From Candidatus Tepidiaquacellales bacterium UBA2330 (GTDB taxonomy: Bacteria; Bacteroidota; Ignavibacteria; Tepidaquicellales; Tepidaquicellaceae), in the NCBI GenBank assembly GCA_002344965.1, contig DDUU01000051.1, forward strand, positions 124,001 to 188,000: DNA of 64,000 nucleotides. The letters run 5' to 3'. A program made the translations under genes and the position numbers. The notes beneath the pieces were generated by a model. The model was not told the origin of the DNA and did not search any database. It saw only the letters and a program-made list of their open reading frames with translations. Numbering within the stretch: the first letter of the stretch is position 1; every line of letters starts with the position of its first letter. Shown here piece by piece: positions 51,922-60,682 of this stretch.

Positions 51922-52818
51922 ATGCTGTCAAAAATAACTGATTCAATTCCCTTACATAAAAAAGGACTGATATATATCAGCTTCTGTGCACTCCTCTGGA
52001 GCTCCGGAGGTCTTTTCATAAAAGTCCTGACGCTTGACGCTTATCAGATCTCATTTTACAGATCCTTTATTGCAGCAATTACTATCATTGTAATTTCCCT
52101 GATTAAAAAAATTAATTTTAAATTTGAGTTTGATAAGATCTCAGTGATGTGCAGTCTTACGTATTCATTTATTCTCGTGCTTTTTGTAATTGCAACAAAA
52201 CTTACTACCGCAGCAAATGCAATATTTCTTCAGTTTACAGCTCCCATTTATTTGTTAATACTTGAACCTGTTTTTCTAAAAACAAAATTTGAAAAGAAAA
52301 ATCTTATCGCGCTTATTTTTTGTCTTTTCGGTATGGTGTTGTTTTTTTTCGGAAAGCTGGATATGACAAGTATTAAAGGAAATTTACTTGCTATCGGATC
52401 AGGAATTAGTTTTGCCTTATTTACTCTTTTTCTCAAATGGAAAAAACAGATACATAAGACTGAAAATACTATAGTGTATATTATAGCCGGAAATATTCTT
52501 GTATGCATTTTTTGTTTTCCGCTTGTGTATGATAAACTCATGGTTGAATTTTCTCAGGCGATGATACTTTTATATATGGGAGTGTTTCAGATCGGAATAA
52601 GCTACATAATTTTTAACGAAGGCATAAAATACATTTCAGCTACGGAATCCATGATCATTGCAATGCTCGAAGCCATTCTTAATCCTGTGTGGGTGTTTTT
52701 AGGAGTAGGAGAAGTGCCGACTGTATATTCGATTATCGGATCGGTGATTATTTTACTAACCATTGTCTGGAGAAATTTATTTATTAAACCGGAAGAAAAA
52801 ATAAATATTGCTGACTGA
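51922..52818 (+). CDS. EamA/DMT-family transporter
   Basis: A membrane protein of about 298 residues with ten helices in two EamA repeats: GLIYISFCALLWSSGGLFIKVL starts repeat 1 and KGNLLAIGSGISFALFTLFLKW starts repeat 2, with the conserved EAILNPVWVFLGVGEVP near the end. These drug/metabolite transporters export or import small organic metabolites; the substrate is not predictable. The ATG at 51922 is chosen because an in-frame ATG at 51844 lies inside the preceding coding region and would add 26 unlikely residues. Confidence 0.85.
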   Translation: MLSKITDSIPLHKKGLIYISFCALLWSSGGLFIKVLTLDAYQISFYRSFIAAITIIVISLIKKINFKFEFDKISVMCSLTYSFILVLFVIATKLTTAANAIFLQFTAPIYLLILEPVFLKTKFEKKNLIALIFCLFGMVLFFFGKLDMTSIKGNLLAIGSGISFALFTLFLKWKKQIHKTENTIVYIIAGNILVCIFCFPLVYDKLMVEFSQAMILLYMGVFQIGISYIIFNEGIKYISATESMIIAMLEAILNPVWVFLGVGEVPTVYSIIGSVIILLTIVWRNLFIKPEEKINIAD

Positions 52819-52827
52819 AAAGATTAT

Positions 52828-53667
52828 CTAATCGAAGAAAAGAAAATAGATAAGTCCTCCTAAAGCTGCCTGCATTAGTATCAGTGAAATTACAAAGTAA
52901 GTGTCATTTTCTCTTGATTCATCGAGTTTTTCCTGATTACCTGTAAACAGATATTCATCGTAAGCACTGTTGCCTTTTTTCTTGAAGTTGTATGTAAAAA
53001 ATCCTGCCGCAATTGAAGCTATGCCAAGCCCTGAAATTACCGGCAGATTCCTTGAAGTGTTAAACTGCGTTCCCTTGTCTTTATATACTTCATCGTTTGT
53101 CCGGATATTTCCCTTTGATTTCATATTCACTTTTAAGCCGGTTCCGAAATCGTAATCTGATATATTGAAAACCAGATCATGATAGTTTTCTTTTCTGAAT
53201 ATTAAATTGCCGGTGATTTTATATTCAGTGAGAAGTCTCAAAGGAGTAAGACCCAAGAGAGTATCACTGCTCATTACAGTTGCATTAAAAGGATCGGAAT
53301 CAAAATAATAAAAATACCTGAACGCAGCGCTTATAGTAGTATCGGATTTCAGATTAAGATTAATTATCTGATTAGAATTCTGCCAGAATTTTCCGGAACC
53401 CGGGTTTATAAATTTCAGCGTATAGTTTCCTTCCTTCATCTGATAATTCAAAACGGGAGTAGCGCCGATCAGGACAGTGTCATTATACACTTCAGCATTA
53501 TCCGGAAGCGACAGAAGATTCACTGAAAAAGATCTGAGGGAATCCGAAATTTCTTCAGCAGTCAATTCTTCAGCATTCACTTCCTTAGTAATCACATCCG
53601 CAGAATCCGATTGGGAGTAACAGTTACTGAAGATAAAAAAAATGATAATAAAAATTAATGAACGCAT
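52828..53667 (-). CDS. Membrane-anchored PEGA-like domain protein
   Basis: From the ATG at 53667 (MRSLIFIIIFFIFSNCYS) the product has 279 residues with a signal peptide. Residues ~45-110 look like a PEGA domain (SVNLLSLPDNAEVYNDTVLIGATPV, then GNYTLKFINPG), with a second, weaker unit after it (SDPFNATVMSSDTLLGLTPLRLL). Two hydrophobic helices follow near 205-225 and the C-terminus (YFVISLILMQAALGGLIYFLFF). PEGA domains are found in surface-layer and envelope proteins. An upstream ATG (53724) would overlap the propeller gene by 56 bases and obscures the signal peptide, so I reject it. It starts one base after the propeller gene stop. Confidence 0.7.
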   Translation of the reverse strand: MRSLIFIIIFFIFSNCYSQSDSADVITKEVNAEELTAEEISDSLRSFSVNLLSLPDNAEVYNDTVLIGATPVLNYQMKEGNYTLKFINPGSGKFWQNSNQIINLNLKSDTTISAAFRYFYYFDSDPFNATVMSSDTLLGLTPLRLLTEYKITGNLIFRKENYHDLVFNISDYDFGTGLKVNMKSKGNIRTNDEVYKDKGTQFNTSRNLPVISGLGIASIAAGFFTYNFKKKGNSAYDEYLFTGNQEKLDESRENDTYFVISLILMQAALGGLIYFLFFD

Positions 53668-53668
53668 A

Positions 53669-54856
53669 TTATTTTTTCTTCTCCATAATTTTATTCGAAA
53701 AACAATAAACGTACTTGTCATCACTTGCTGTAAAGATATAATCTTTCCAGATGACAGCGCTTGTCCTTACACGTCCTTCGCATAAATAATGCCAGAGCTC
53801 TTTTCCGTTATCTGCATTTATACAGTAAAATCTTCTGTCGAATGATCCGACAAAAATCATATCATTGTGAAGAAGCGGGGTAGCCCATACAGCGCCGTGA
53901 GTTTTAAAGGTCCATACAATTTCGCCGTTGCCGGAGTTCATCGCATATATAATTCCGTCTACGCCTGCAGTTATAACCATATCCTTATAAAATGTAGAAG
54001 CTGCTTTAAAAGTCGTACCTAAATCTTTTTTCCAGACAACATTTCCGGCAGTATCAGCACAGTAAAAATTTTTATCATCTGAACCGAAATAAATTTTCCC
54101 GTCTTTTGCCGATACGTCAGCAGTAATTGAAGCTCCTGTTTTCAGACTCCAAAGCTCTCTGCCGTTTTTCAGTTCAAAGCAATACATAGTACCGCTGTTG
54201 TTTCCGGCAAAAATCTTATCTTCGAAAATTGTCGGACTGTTAAAAAACGAACTGAACGGCAGTCCGGATTCTTCAGGACCTGAAATCCACACAATTACTC
54301 CTGTCGCTGCATTCAGTCTGTAAATTCTGTTATTTGCAGATGCCACTATAATATCATTTTCCGTCATAACAGGAGAAGATTCTACGCTGCCGACATTTCT
54401 TTTCCATTTTTCATTACCCGAGATCAGATTATAACTGAATATTCTTGTTCCCCTGTCACCTGAAGCTGCTATTATTATATTGTTTCTGTCTATGACCGGA
54501 GTGGAATATGATGCGTCGCCAAGTACGGAAGTTCTGCCGAGACTCTTCCCGCTGAAAATATCTATAGCAAATGATTCACCGTTAAGAGTGTTTATAAAAA
54601 CTATTGCATCGCTGACAGAAATACAGTTCTTTGCAAGTCCTCCGTCTGCGTCAAACTCCCAGTAAAGATTAAACGGAGGAGTTAGAACGGATTTGGATTT
54701 AGAAACGTTCGTCTTCTCCGGATTTCCTCCGATCATAAGCCAGTCTTCTTCGGGATTGACTTCAACCATTTTATCAATTGACAAAGAAAAGCAACCTGAA
54801 AATAAAATTGCGATAAATAATATAATCACAAATAAAGAAGACCTGATTGGAATCAT
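53669..54856 (-). CDS. PQQ-like beta-propeller lipoprotein (BamB-like)
   Basis: The 395 residues begin with a lipoprotein signal (VIILFIAILFSGC, Cys about 22). Then about seven to eight propeller blades follow, each with the pattern A-x-x-G-x-I/V-x-x-x-x-x-x-L/T-G-x-x-x-W (for example FAIDIFSGKSLG, YRLNAATGVIVW, YAMNSGNGEIVWTF, YCINADNGKELWHY). This is the PQQ-like repeat family, which includes BamB of the outer-membrane assembly machine and non-enzymatic scaffold propellers. No PQQ-dehydrogenase ligand set is apparent. It is co-transcribed with the PEGA-like gene, one base away. Confidence 0.8.
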   Translation of the reverse strand: MIPIRSSLFVIILFIAILFSGCFSLSIDKMVEVNPEEDWLMIGGNPEKTNVSKSKSVLTPPFNLYWEFDADGGLAKNCISVSDAIVFINTLNGESFAIDIFSGKSLGRTSVLGDASYSTPVIDRNNIIIAASGDRGTRIFSYNLISGNEKWKRNVGSVESSPVMTENDIIVASANNRIYRLNAATGVIVWISGPEESGLPFSSFFNSPTIFEDKIFAGNNSGTMYCFELKNGRELWSLKTGASITADVSAKDGKIYFGSDDKNFYCADTAGNVVWKKDLGTTFKAASTFYKDMVITAGVDGIIYAMNSGNGEIVWTFKTHGAVWATPLLHNDMIFVGSFDRRFYCINADNGKELWHYLCEGRVRTSAVIWKDYIFTASDDKYVYCFSNKIMEKKK

Positions 54857-54967
54857 AAGGTTAAATTAATATTTAATCAGATAAATCGGATTGTAAAATT
54901 TAATTTAATTCGAGGGCCGGATTTAGAATATTCAAGAATGGATATTTCATTTTTCTTTTTCAAGATA

Positions 54968-55002
54968 CAAATAAAAATAAAAAACCCGGTTGCCCGGGTT
55001 TT
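54968..55002 (-). terminator. Strong rho-independent terminator of the GTPase-like gene
   Basis: A 9-bp perfect stem AAAACCCGG/CCGGGTTTT (54981-54989 and 54994-55002) with a 4-base loop starts 5 bases after the stop of the minus-strand gene. On the minus strand it is followed by a T-rich tract (TTTTTTATTTTTATTTG with the stem's end). Confidence 0.88.
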
Positions 55003-55006
55003 CAGT

Positions 55007-56332
55007 TCAGGAAAATTTTTCCGTAATTAATTCTTCAAGATCCGGTCTGCCGATTTCCTGAAGTTCATAATTAATTCTTACAACAGGCTTTTTGAATTTA
55101 ATAAGTCTCCTCAGATCTATAGGAGTTCCAATCAGCACGCTTTCGCAAGGCACTCTGTTAATGCTGTCTTCAAGATCCTTAATCTGCTTCTCTCCGTAAC
55201 CCATTGCCGGTAAAAGTTTGCCGGTGTCCGGATACTTCTCGAATGTTTCTCTGATAGATCTGACCGCATATTCCCTTGGATCAGCAATTTCCTTTGCTCC
55301 GAATTTTTTTGCAGCTATTGTAGCAGCTCCGTATTTCATTCCGCCGTGAGTAAGCGTCGGTCCGTCTTCTACAATAAGCGTTTTTTTATTTTTAATATGA
55401 TTTGCATCAGCAGAATTTTCTAACGAAACAGGCGATGCCGCTTCGATGATTACTGCTTTCGGATTATATTTCTCAATGTTTTCTCTGACTGTGTTAATTC
55501 CGGAATGATCTGCTGAATCAATTTTATTAATCACAATAATATCTGCTATCAGCAGATTAATAAAGCCAGGATAATAATTGAGTTCATGGCCAGGTCTGTG
55601 AGGATCTACAACAGTAATTATAAGATCACTTTTGTAAAAAGGCATATCATTGTTTCCGCCGTCCCAGATAATTATATCTGCTTCCTTTTCAGCTTCTCTG
55701 ATTATCGCTTCATAATCCGCGCCGGCGTATATCACATTTCCCTGCACGACATGCGGTTCGTATTCTTCCATTTCTTCAATTGTACATTTATGTTTTTTAA
55801 GATCTGAGACTTGTGCAAATCTCTGAACTTTCTGCTTAGCAAGATTTCCGTAAGGCATCGGATGGCGTATTGCCACTACCTTCTTTCCCATGGATTTTAA
55901 AATCTTAACGACTTTTCTCGAAGTCTGACTTTTACCGGTTCCTGTCCGTGAGGCAACTACGGCAATAACCGGTTTTACTGACTTTACAGCCGTCTCATTG
56001 TAACCCGGCATTCTGAATGAAGCGCCGGCAGCATTTACTTCAGCCGCCTTTTTCATAATATAATCAAAAGGGACATCCGAATATGAAAAGATGACTTCAT
56101 CTATTTTATGTTTTTTAATCAGATCAGTTAATTTTTCTTCTGAATAAATCGGGATCCCCTTCGGATACAGTTTTCCGCTGAGCTCCTTCGGATAAATTCT
56201 TTTATCAATATACGGGATCTGAGTTGCCGTAAATGCCGCTACCTCATATAAAGGGTTGTCTCTGTACAAAACATTGAAATTATGAAAATCTCTTCCGGCA
56301 GCTCCCATAATTAATACTTTGATTTTTTTCAT
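55007..56332 (-). CDS. Predicted P-loop GTPase (COG2403/cyclic 2,3-diphosphoglycerate synthetase-like)
   Basis: The 441 residues begin with a Rossmann-like strand-loop (KIKVLIMGAAGRDFHNFN), then a P-loop ASRTGTGKSQTSRK (about 127-141), a WDGGNND segment and an NKID motif for guanine. This matches the family named for cyclic 2,3-diphosphoglycerate synthetase of hyperthermophilic archaea, which is widespread in bacteria under the name predicted GTPase and is functionally unclear there. It stands alone with its own terminator. I give no gene symbol because activity has not been shown for bacterial members. Confidence 0.75.
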   Translation of the reverse strand: MKKIKVLIMGAAGRDFHNFNVLYRDNPLYEVAAFTATQIPYIDKRIYPKELSGKLYPKGIPIYSEEKLTDLIKKHKIDEVIFSYSDVPFDYIMKKAAEVNAAGASFRMPGYNETAVKSVKPVIAVVASRTGTGKSQTSRKVVKILKSMGKKVVAIRHPMPYGNLAKQKVQRFAQVSDLKKHKCTIEEMEEYEPHVVQGNVIYAGADYEAIIREAEKEADIIIWDGGNNDMPFYKSDLIITVVDPHRPGHELNYYPGFINLLIADIIVINKIDSADHSGINTVRENIEKYNPKAVIIEAASPVSLENSADANHIKNKKTLIVEDGPTLTHGGMKYGAATIAAKKFGAKEIADPREYAVRSIRETFEKYPDTGKLLPAMGYGEKQIKDLEDSINRVPCESVLIGTPIDLRRLIKFKKPVVRINYELQEIGRPDLEELITEKFS

Positions 56333-56559
56333 AGGTAAGTGATGTTTAGTTTTCGAAAGTATATAAAAATACTGAATGAAGACTGTTTATTAAATTCAAT
56401 AAACCGTAAACCGCCCGGTTTTTTATATGATATTTGTCATAATTTTGTAATGAATATATTATAGATGACTTTAATCAATATCTGTTTTAAAATATCAGTC
56501 TAAAGAATGAATTTTTCTTAACAGTATATTAAATTATATTTACATCAATTTATTTTTTT

Positions 56560-57702
56560 ATGAAAATCGGCATCACTTGTTATCCGACTTACGGAGGAAG
56601 CGGAGTAGTAGCAACTGAACTCGGAAAAGCACTTGCTATGAGAGGTCATGAAGTTCATTTTATTTCCTATGCAATGCCTACCCGTCTGAACGGATTCATT
56701 GATAACATATTCTATCACGAAGTGGAGATCAATAATTATCCGCTTTTTGAATTTCCTTTGTACTCAATTGCGCTTGCCAGTAAAATGGTTGAAGTTACAA
56801 AATTCCATGACCTGGATCTTCTTCATGCACATTACGCAATCCCCCATGCAACAAGCGCATTTCTTGCGAGAGAAATTCTGAAATCAGAAAGCGGGAATAA
56901 ATCCGAAATTAAATTCATAACTACTCTTCACGGTACTGATATTACTCTGACCGGACTCGAGCCGAGTTTTCTGCCGACTATGAAATTCAGCATACAGAAA
57001 TCCGATGGCGTTACGGCAGTTTCGAAATTCCTTAAAGAGAAAACACAGCAGCAGTATCAGATCGATAAAGAAATTGAGGTGATCCCGAATTTTATTGATA
57101 TAAATAAGTATGTACGAGAAGATAACGAAAAGACAAAATGCTTCAGAAAGAACTTTGCAAAAAATGACGAGAAAATTTTAACGCACACTTCGAATTTCCG
57201 CGCTCTGAAAAGAGTGCAGGATGTGATTAAGATTTTTAACACCGTAAAGGAAAAAGTTGACTGTAAACTTCTTCTAATAGGTGATGGTCCGGAAAGAAGC
57301 GAATGCGAAAGATATTCCCGTGAACTCGGAATTTTTGAAGATATAAAATTCATGGGTAAACAGGATGCTCTGGTAGAGCTTCTGTCAGTTACCGATCTTT
57401 TCTTTCTGCCTTCGCAGTCTGAGAGTTTCGGACTTTCAGCGCTTGAAGCAATGAGCTGCGGCGTTCCCGTGATTTCATCAAGTGTCGGAGGATTGCCTGA
57501 GCTGAATCTGCACGGAGAAACAGGATATATTGCAGAGATAGGTGACGTGGAAAGAATGTCAAAATATGCGTCAGATCTTTTAACGAATGAAAAGAGATAT
57601 GAACATTTTTCAAAAAACGCAAGGAAGCGCGCGGAGCATTTCAGTGAGGAAAATATAGTTCCGATGTATGAGAAGTTTTATGATAAGGTGCTGGGGATGT
57701 AG
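56560..57702 (+). CDS. bshA: N-acetyl-alpha-D-glucosaminyl L-malate synthase (bacillithiol pathway)
   Basis: The first enzyme of bacillithiol synthesis joins UDP-GlcNAc and L-malate. The 380 residues are BshA-like throughout: MKIGITCYPTYGGSGVVATELG, HFISYAMPTRL, LDLLHAHYAIPHATSAFLA, TTLHGTDITLTG and VPVISSSVGGLPEL. As a GT4 enzyme it has the E-x7-E pattern in ESFGLSALEAMSCG. Bacillithiol occurs in Bacteroidota/Chlorobi relatives, which fits the other clues. BshB and BshC are not in the window. The gene's 3' end and following hairpins are duplicated downstream (57831-57914). Confidence 0.92.
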   Translation: MKIGITCYPTYGGSGVVATELGKALAMRGHEVHFISYAMPTRLNGFIDNIFYHEVEINNYPLFEFPLYSIALASKMVEVTKFHDLDLLHAHYAIPHATSAFLAREILKSESGNKSEIKFITTLHGTDITLTGLEPSFLPTMKFSIQKSDGVTAVSKFLKEKTQQQYQIDKEIEVIPNFIDINKYVREDNEKTKCFRKNFAKNDEKILTHTSNFRALKRVQDVIKIFNTVKEKVDCKLLLIGDGPERSECERYSRELGIFEDIKFMGKQDALVELLSVTDLFFLPSQSESFGLSALEAMSCGVPVISSSVGGLPELNLHGETGYIAEIGDVERMSKYASDLLTNEKRYEHFSKNARKRAEHFSEENIVPMYEKFYDKVLGM

Positions 57703-57752
57703 CGCGGAATTGTTTTCCGCGCGGTGTCACAAAACCGCTTCAGCGGTTTTGT
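57669..57752 (+). repeat. Duplicated bshA 3' end plus hairpins, copy 1
   Basis: This stretch holds the last eleven bshA codons (EKFYDKVLGM-stop), then a hairpin GCGCGGAA/TTCCGCGC (57702-57709, 57715-57722), then a hairpin with 12-bp arms (57727-57738, 57743-57754). It recurs at 57831-57914. The second hairpin probably terminates bshA transcription. Confidence 0.85.
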
Positions 57753-57754
57753 GA
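57702..57754 (+). terminator. Double hairpin after bshA
   Basis: Two stems directly follow the stop: an 8-bp GC-rich stem with a 5-base loop starting at the last base of the stop codon, and a perfect 12-bp stem with a TTCA loop whose right arm carries TTTT. The T-run lies inside the stem, so it may act as an RNA-stabilising or REP-like element as well as a terminator. Confidence 0.6.
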
Positions 57755-57830
57755 TTAAAACAACCTGAACCTGAATTTTAGGGATATGACTTTCTGTGAA
57801 ATCTCTGTTGTTAAAAATTAAACAGTTGAA

Positions 57831-57863
57831 TGAAAAGTTTTATGATAAAGTACCTGGTGTGTA
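57831..57863 (+). pseudogene. Remnant of a bshA-like 3' end
   Basis: Eleven codons homologous to the bshA C-terminus end in the same TAG. The upstream ~80 bases (57755-57830) do not continue the homology, so only the tail is left. The mainly synonymous differences suggest it came from a once-coding paralogue or diverged allele rather than from a recent copy of the neighbouring gene. The short length limits this. Confidence 0.5.
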
Positions 57864-57914
57864 GCGCGGAATTGTTTTCCGCGCAGGATTACAAAACCGC
57901 TTCAGAGGTTTAAT
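57831..57914 (+). repeat. Duplicated bshA 3' end plus hairpins, copy 2
   Basis: It encodes NEKFYDKVPGV-stop in one frame, then the intact GCGCGGAA hairpin (57864-57871, 57877-57884) and a decayed second hairpin (ACAAAACCGC-TTCA-GAGG, 57891 onwards). Differences from copy 1 in the coding part are mostly at third codon positions. Confidence 0.8.
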
Positions 57915-58105
57915 GAAAAGGTTCACAGATTCTTGATTTAATCGTAAATTTATTTCAGTGATGTTTAGGTTATTATTAATGCTTGTGCAAGATTGTCTTT
58001 TGATTTATATATTTTTATACAACTCAGATTGACATTAATATCATTTTTTAAATATTATAAAGTAAAAGTATTTTTTAATCCGCATCTTAAATATCTAATT
58101 TCGAT

Positions 58106-59614
58106 ATGAAAACAATTTCAGACTCTGAAAAAGCAATATCCTCTAACGGAAAAACAAACGGTTCGGTTAAAATTGGAAAATCGAAAAAAATCAACTGGGA
58201 ATATTCTAAATCCGTTGAAGATTCTAAACATATCAAAATAAAAGATCAGTACGACCTTTTCATCGGTGGAAAATGGGTTAAGTCGAAAAAATATTTCAGC
58301 ACGGTAAATCCGGCTACCGAAGAAGTCATCGCGAATGTTGCATATGCATCTGATGCCGATGTGGCAAAAGCCGTAAAAACGGCTAAATCCGCCTACGACA
58401 AATCCTGGAGCAAAATGCCCCCAAAAGAAAGATCAAAATATATTTTCAGAATCGCCAGGATAATCCAGGAAAAAGCCCGGGAATTTGCAGTTATAGAATC
58501 TATGGACGGAGGTAAACCAATTAAAGAATCCAAATCCGTTGACGTCCCCCTCGCTCTTGCTCACTTTTTCTATTATGCCGGATGGGCTGATAAACTTTCT
58601 TATGCCTTCCCCGGAAGAAAAGTTTCTCCCATCGGTGTCGCCGGACAGATCATCCCGTGGAATTTCCCGCTTCTCATGGCTGCATGGAAAATTGCTCCCG
58701 CACTTGCCTGCGGTAATACCGTGGTTATTAAATCTGCCGAAACTACTCCGCTTACCTTATATAAACTTGCTGAAGTTATTCAGGAAGCCGGTCTGCCTGA
58801 CGGTGTCGTAAATATCATTTCCGGTGACGGAAATACCGGCGCTGCTATTGTCAGACATCCTGACACAAAAAAAATTGCTTTCACCGGATCTACTGAAGTC
58901 GGAAAGCTTATAATGAGTCAGACTGCAGGTACTAATAAAAAGCTTACATTAGAATTAGGCGGTAAAGCAGCGAATATTGTTTTTGAAGATGCACCGATTG
59001 ATGCAGCGGTGGAAGGAATTATTAACGGTATATATTTCAATCAGGGTCATGTCTGCTGCGCAGGCTCAAGACTGCTCGTTCAGGAAAGCATAAAAGATAT
59101 TATAATAAAAAAACTTAAACACAGGTTGTCAACTCTGAGAGTCGGAGATCCTCTTGATAAAAATACAGATGTCGGAGCAATCAATTCAAGTATGCAGCTT
59201 AAAAAAATAACTGAACTTGTCAATGCTGGTATCAGCGAAGGTGCTACTATTTTTCAAAGTGATTGTGTCCTGCCGCCTAAAGGTTACTGGTTTAGACCTA
59301 CTTTTTTCTCCGATGTCGCGCAGTCGCACAGGATCGCAAATGAAGAAATTTTCGGCCCGGTTCTGTCCATTCTTACTTTCAGAACCCCGTCCGAAGCAGT
59401 TGAAAAAGCTAACAATACTTTCTATGGTCTATCAGCTGGCGTCTGGACTGATAAAGGTTCTAAAATATTTAAAACTCTCAGCAGAATAAGAGCCGGTGTA
59501 GTCTGGTCCAATACCTTCAATAAATTTAATCCCGCTTCTCCTTTCGGCGGATATAAAGAAAGCGGTTTCGGAAGAGAAGGCGGAAAACAAGGGCTTGATG
59601 TTTATGTTATATGA
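58106..59614 (+). CDS. NAD(P)-dependent aldehyde dehydrogenase
   Basis: A 502-residue hydrolytic aldehyde dehydrogenase. Catalytic Cys317 lies in NQGHVCCAGSR, the general base Glu283 in LTLELGGKAANIVF, the NAD-binding segment GSTEVGKLI and the PWNFPLLMAAWKIAPAL stretch are standard, and the C-terminus ends FGREGGKQGLDVYVI. About 45 N-terminal residues rich in Lys and Ser precede the usual start. The substrate is open: betaine, phenylacetaldehyde and general aldehyde enzymes share these motifs. Acetaldehyde from DeoC is one possibility but the genes are far apart. Codons in the first ~700 bases use more C-ending choices than the surroundings. It stands alone, with about 400 bases of repeats and non-coding DNA upstream. 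Confidence 0.88.
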   Translation: MKTISDSEKAISSNGKTNGSVKIGKSKKINWEYSKSVEDSKHIKIKDQYDLFIGGKWVKSKKYFSTVNPATEEVIANVAYASDADVAKAVKTAKSAYDKSWSKMPPKERSKYIFRIARIIQEKAREFAVIESMDGGKPIKESKSVDVPLALAHFFYYAGWADKLSYAFPGRKVSPIGVAGQIIPWNFPLLMAAWKIAPALACGNTVVIKSAETTPLTLYKLAEVIQEAGLPDGVVNIISGDGNTGAAIVRHPDTKKIAFTGSTEVGKLIMSQTAGTNKKLTLELGGKAANIVFEDAPIDAAVEGIINGIYFNQGHVCCAGSRLLVQESIKDIIIKKLKHRLSTLRVGDPLDKNTDVGAINSSMQLKKITELVNAGISEGATIFQSDCVLPPKGYWFRPTFFSDVAQSHRIANEEIFGPVLSILTFRTPSEAVEKANNTFYGLSAGVWTDKGSKIFKTLSRIRAGVVWSNTFNKFNPASPFGGYKESGFGREGGKQGLDVYVI

Positions 59615-59808
59615 CCTGTTATTTTCAGACAGGTGTAAATCTGCTGATTTTAAATCTGAAAATTTTATGCGGTCCTGTAACGCAAAACTGAGATTTAATA
59701 GTATTAAAATTAAACAAAGTTATTGGTCATTTTTTTATAAAAAATGTTTTTAAAATTCATTTACTGCTTTCCTTATAATTTCCTTTACCTGAAATTACCC
59801 TGATAAAT

Positions 59809-60570
59809 TTGAAAGAGAATATAATAGAAGTTAAAAATCTCGTAAAAAAATATAACTCGCTTGTTGCCGTTGACGGGATAAGTTTTAATGTCAGAGTAGG
59901 TGAAGTGTTTGGTCTGCTGGGACCAAACGGCGCAGGTAAAACCACTACGCTGGAAATAATGGAAACTCTCCGTGATAAAACTTCCGGAGAGGTTTTTATA
60001 AACGGACTTTCGGTTGATGAAAATCAAAACGAGATAAAAAAGATTATCGGCATCCAGTTGCAGGCAGCAGGGTTTTATCCGAATCTTTATCTGAATGAAC
60101 TTATAGAATTATTCGCAGGTCTTTATAATGTATATACCGATCCGGATGAATTGCTCGATCTTGTTGACTTGCGTGATAAAAAGAATTCTAAGTATAAAGA
60201 ACTTTCCGGCGGACAAAAGCAAAGGTTCTCAGTTTGTACCACTCTTATTAATGAACCTAAGTTAATTTTTCTTGATGAACCCACCACAGGACTTGACCCG
60301 CAGGCAAGAAGAAATCTTTGGGAACTTATTAAAAGAATAAAAGCAAAAGGAACAACTATTATGCTGACAACTCATTATATGGATGAAGCTGAAATTTTAT
60401 GTGACAGAGTCGGTATTATTGACCATGGAAATATTATTGCAATTGACTCTCCCGATAATCTCATTGATGATCTCGTTCGCAGCGGTTTCGAAAGACCAAA
60501 GCAGGTTAAGCTCGCATCTCTTGAAGATGTATTTATTAATCTGACAGGACATAGCATAAGAGATGTCTGA
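59809..60570 (+). CDS. ABC transporter ATP-binding protein
   Basis: A 253-residue ATPase with Walker A GPNGAGKTT, Q-loop in GIQLQAAGF, signature LSGGQKQR, Walker B LIFLDEPTTGLDP and the H-loop TTHYMDEAE. It belongs to the DrrA/CcmA-like branch that pairs with ABC-2 permeases for drug or lipid-linked export. The start is the TTG at 59809 (MKENIIEVKNLVKKYN), since there is no ATG before the conserved first strand. The permease gene follows 112 bases downstream. Confidence 0.92.
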   Translation: MKENIIEVKNLVKKYNSLVAVDGISFNVRVGEVFGLLGPNGAGKTTTLEIMETLRDKTSGEVFINGLSVDENQNEIKKIIGIQLQAAGFYPNLYLNELIELFAGLYNVYTDPDELLDLVDLRDKKNSKYKELSGGQKQRFSVCTTLINEPKLIFLDEPTTGLDPQARRNLWELIKRIKAKGTTIMLTTHYMDEAEILCDRVGIIDHGNIIAIDSPDNLIDDLVRSGFERPKQVKLASLEDVFINLTGHSIRDV

Positions 60571-60682
60571 AATATTTTTTTTGACTGAAATTAATTTTGA
60601 ATTAAACCAATAACTTATTTTTTGAAAAAATATTCAAAGTATTCTAATGACTGATTATGACGGTAACTATTTAAAAGTTTAA

